A stretch of DNA of 64,000 nt from Puffinus mauretanicus (lineage: Eukaryota > Chordata > Aves > Procellariiformes > Procellariidae). This document shows, piece by piece, positions 62,201 through 64,000 of the stretch (within the stretch, counting starts at the first letter, position 1; each line of letters starts with the position of its first letter). The position numbers were made by a program, and so were the translations under genes. The stretch spans positions 5,108,005 through 5,172,004 of the forward strand of contig JAJKFH010003504.1 of assembly GCA_023333565.1 (NCBI GenBank), in the 5' to 3' direction. The notes under the pieces were generated by a model, which ran no database searches, was not told the origin of the DNA, and saw only the letters and a list, made by a program, of their open reading frames with translations.

Positions 62201-64000
62201 TCTCCCAGGTTGGGGTAGTCAGTTCAGGAAGAAATTTCTTTCTGCAAATATTTATGTTAGCCAGCATCAACTGCTAGCAGCCACTTACTATCTTCCAAAC
62301 CAGAGAAGTGAAGGCAAACATTTGTTGTCCTCCGAATTTTGGAGGTGACATGAAGACATAGGACCCAAGAAGGCTTGGAGAAAGACAGAAAAGCCAACTG
62401 TTTGAGAAACTAAGAGATTTGATCATGCTCTGTGTTACAACACCTAATATTACATGTCCTGTCATATTGTTTCTCATCACTGATGACATGTGAAACCAAT
62501 AACTAACAATATGCTTCAAGTACAAAGTATTCATTGAATCAGGCAGACTTTGGAGATCCAAGCCATGTCAGAAGTACTCAGTAGTTGTATATTCCAAAAG
62601 CATAGGACATGGCAAAATTTGGCATGCCACACTCAGACCTAACATTCTCTAAAATATTTGTGAATCAGTTGTATTATTTTACCTACTGTATGAATAAACA
62701 AGTTCCTCTAATTCTTCTTAAATTGGATGATTGGTATAGAAATGAGTGAGTGAGTACCAATCAAATGGAAAAATGAATGACTGAGATCAAGCTTTAGATC
62801 ATACACATTAGAAACTTATTCATAGTTTTAGAAAATGGTGTAAGATTTGCAAATTCAGACATAGACAAAATTCAACACTGGAATGTAGCTAAAAGGAGAC
62901 CCACGTCACTCACAATCAGTAAAGTGGAGGTATTCATGTTTTTAAGACCACTCCCTAATACTCTATCTTCAAGTCAATAAGAATTCTTCTCATAAACATG
63001 TTCATCTTTGTGCAAATTCACATTAATCTGTCGGACACACAGTGGGCAATCCACTCCAGCAGCTGGAAAACTAAAAGCATTCCCTTCAGATTTGTTACGA
63101 TATTGACTCCAGAGCGTGTGGTTCTTCTGAAAGTGCCAAATAACCTTTGCACGCAGAAGAAATGACCCAGGAACCATAAGTTCACTGTGAACCTTACTGA
63201 TATTCTTTATCAATAAAGCACCCTATGTATGTTAGGACTGAGAAAGATTTGCATGCTTTTATTTGGATTTGTGCTCAAATGGCAGTCATACCCTAGGTGT
63301 CGTTAATGAAGAGTAGGTATTTCCATTTGAATCTTTTCTTCTGTGTATAGTGTACAGAATGCATAAGGAAATCTCTAATACCCATCCCACAGCCTTTCAT
63401 ACATCTTTCAGCAAGATATAAAACATTGAAGTGCATTAATACTGCACTAACTATAAAATATATATATATTTTAAACGTAAGACCAAAGTCTAGGAAGAAA
63501 TAAATCTCCTAGGCTCTGTCTGACATGGACAGGCTTGATACAAGTTCATCACATAACATTGACTTTTTTGGTCAATTTTATCATACACATAATTTTCTTG
63601 TCATTCACAATGATCCCCTGGACAGGAATTGCTTTGATGCTGATGAGGATGATATAGCACTCAAGCATTTTTAGGTTACTCTGAAACTTAGTTTCTCTCA
63701 CATTCCCATAACAGGAAAAATAGCTTTTTCCGTAGAACTGTAAATGCTGTTGCTTAATTATTAATTATTTTTTTTCTCTTTAAAAACTTCTCTGTAAGAA
63801 GAAAAGAAGGTAGGTAGAATAGAACCAGTAGAGTTTCTATGTAAATGCAAAGTCTAAGTATCTGAGTAATAGATATTTTGCTTGTGAATGACACTGTCAT
63901 TTTATCTTAATGGCTCAAACACCTTTTTAGTCAAGTCTTGTCTTTCCATCTTTGAAATCTGTTCCACTTACTGTCCAACACAGACCAAAGCACTGCTGTA
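59239..64000. other. Non-coding stretch, no gene recognised
   Basis: No exon, RNA gene or interspersed repeat is recognised. The 124-codon frame at 59455-59829 and the 132-codon frame at 60613-61011 match no family, and the latter overlaps open minus-strand frames. An 18-bp AT palindrome (aaaatatatatatatttt) lies at 63455-63472. Confidence 0.55.

Noticed and set aside
63455..63472. 18-bp palindrome aaaatatatatatatttt
   Set aside because: An alternating AT run is automatically palindromic; it is simple sequence rather than a designed site.

Overview
This 64-kb window looks like non-coding DNA from a bird genome, either intergenic or deep inside an intron. The clearest clue is at least seven chicken-repeat-1 (CR1) LINE fragments. 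Several end in the CR1 tail, an ATTCTATG-type 8-mer repeated in tandem, and carry the conserved C-terminal part of CR1 ORF2. CR1 is the dominant avian retroposon and is also common in turtles and crocodilians. Base composition is AT-rich, and there are no Alu, L1 or B-type elements. A few worn MIR-type tRNA-derived SINEs of amniote age are also present. Family calls rest on remembered consensus patterns, not on a database search.

Layout. 1-5.3 kb: unremarkable AT-rich DNA with a possible MIR core (~2.9 kb), a worn CR1 tail (~3.3 kb) and a 20-bp perfect palindrome (4.7 kb). 5.3-5.5 kb: a well-preserved MIR. 8.2 and 10.3-10.6 kb: a CR1 3' stub and a young-looking CR1 3' end. 11.3 kb: a possible ancient palindromic DNA element. 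19.5-20.1 kb: a CR1 on the minus strand with a 165-codon ORF2 remnant. 21.65-22.4 kb: an ancient CR1/L3-like copy. 23.2 kb: an (AAAT)n microsatellite. 24.6-25.75 kb: a GC- and CpG-richer patch followed by a second MIR. 32.4-34.1 kb: two CR1s of different ages in inverted orientation. 36.6 and 38.1 kb: two short tandem duplications. 39.8 kb: (TA)n. 39.98-40.74 kb: a second ancient CR1/L3-like copy. 46.2 kb: a perfect 20-bp inverted repeat with a 4-base loop. 48.4 kb: a CTCF-like motif. 52.8 kb: another CR1 stub. The last 11 kb holds no recognised element, only a weak TATA-like site (54.9 kb) and one exon-like open frame (59.1 kb).

I found no convincing host protein-coding exon, tRNA, rRNA, snRNA, CRISPR array or complete mobile element. 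Open frames outside CR1 are no longer than about 150 codons, which is expected by chance over six frames of this much DNA, and none resembles a family I recognise. I did not find a novel biological system here; the findings are candidates for a second look, mostly of modest interest.
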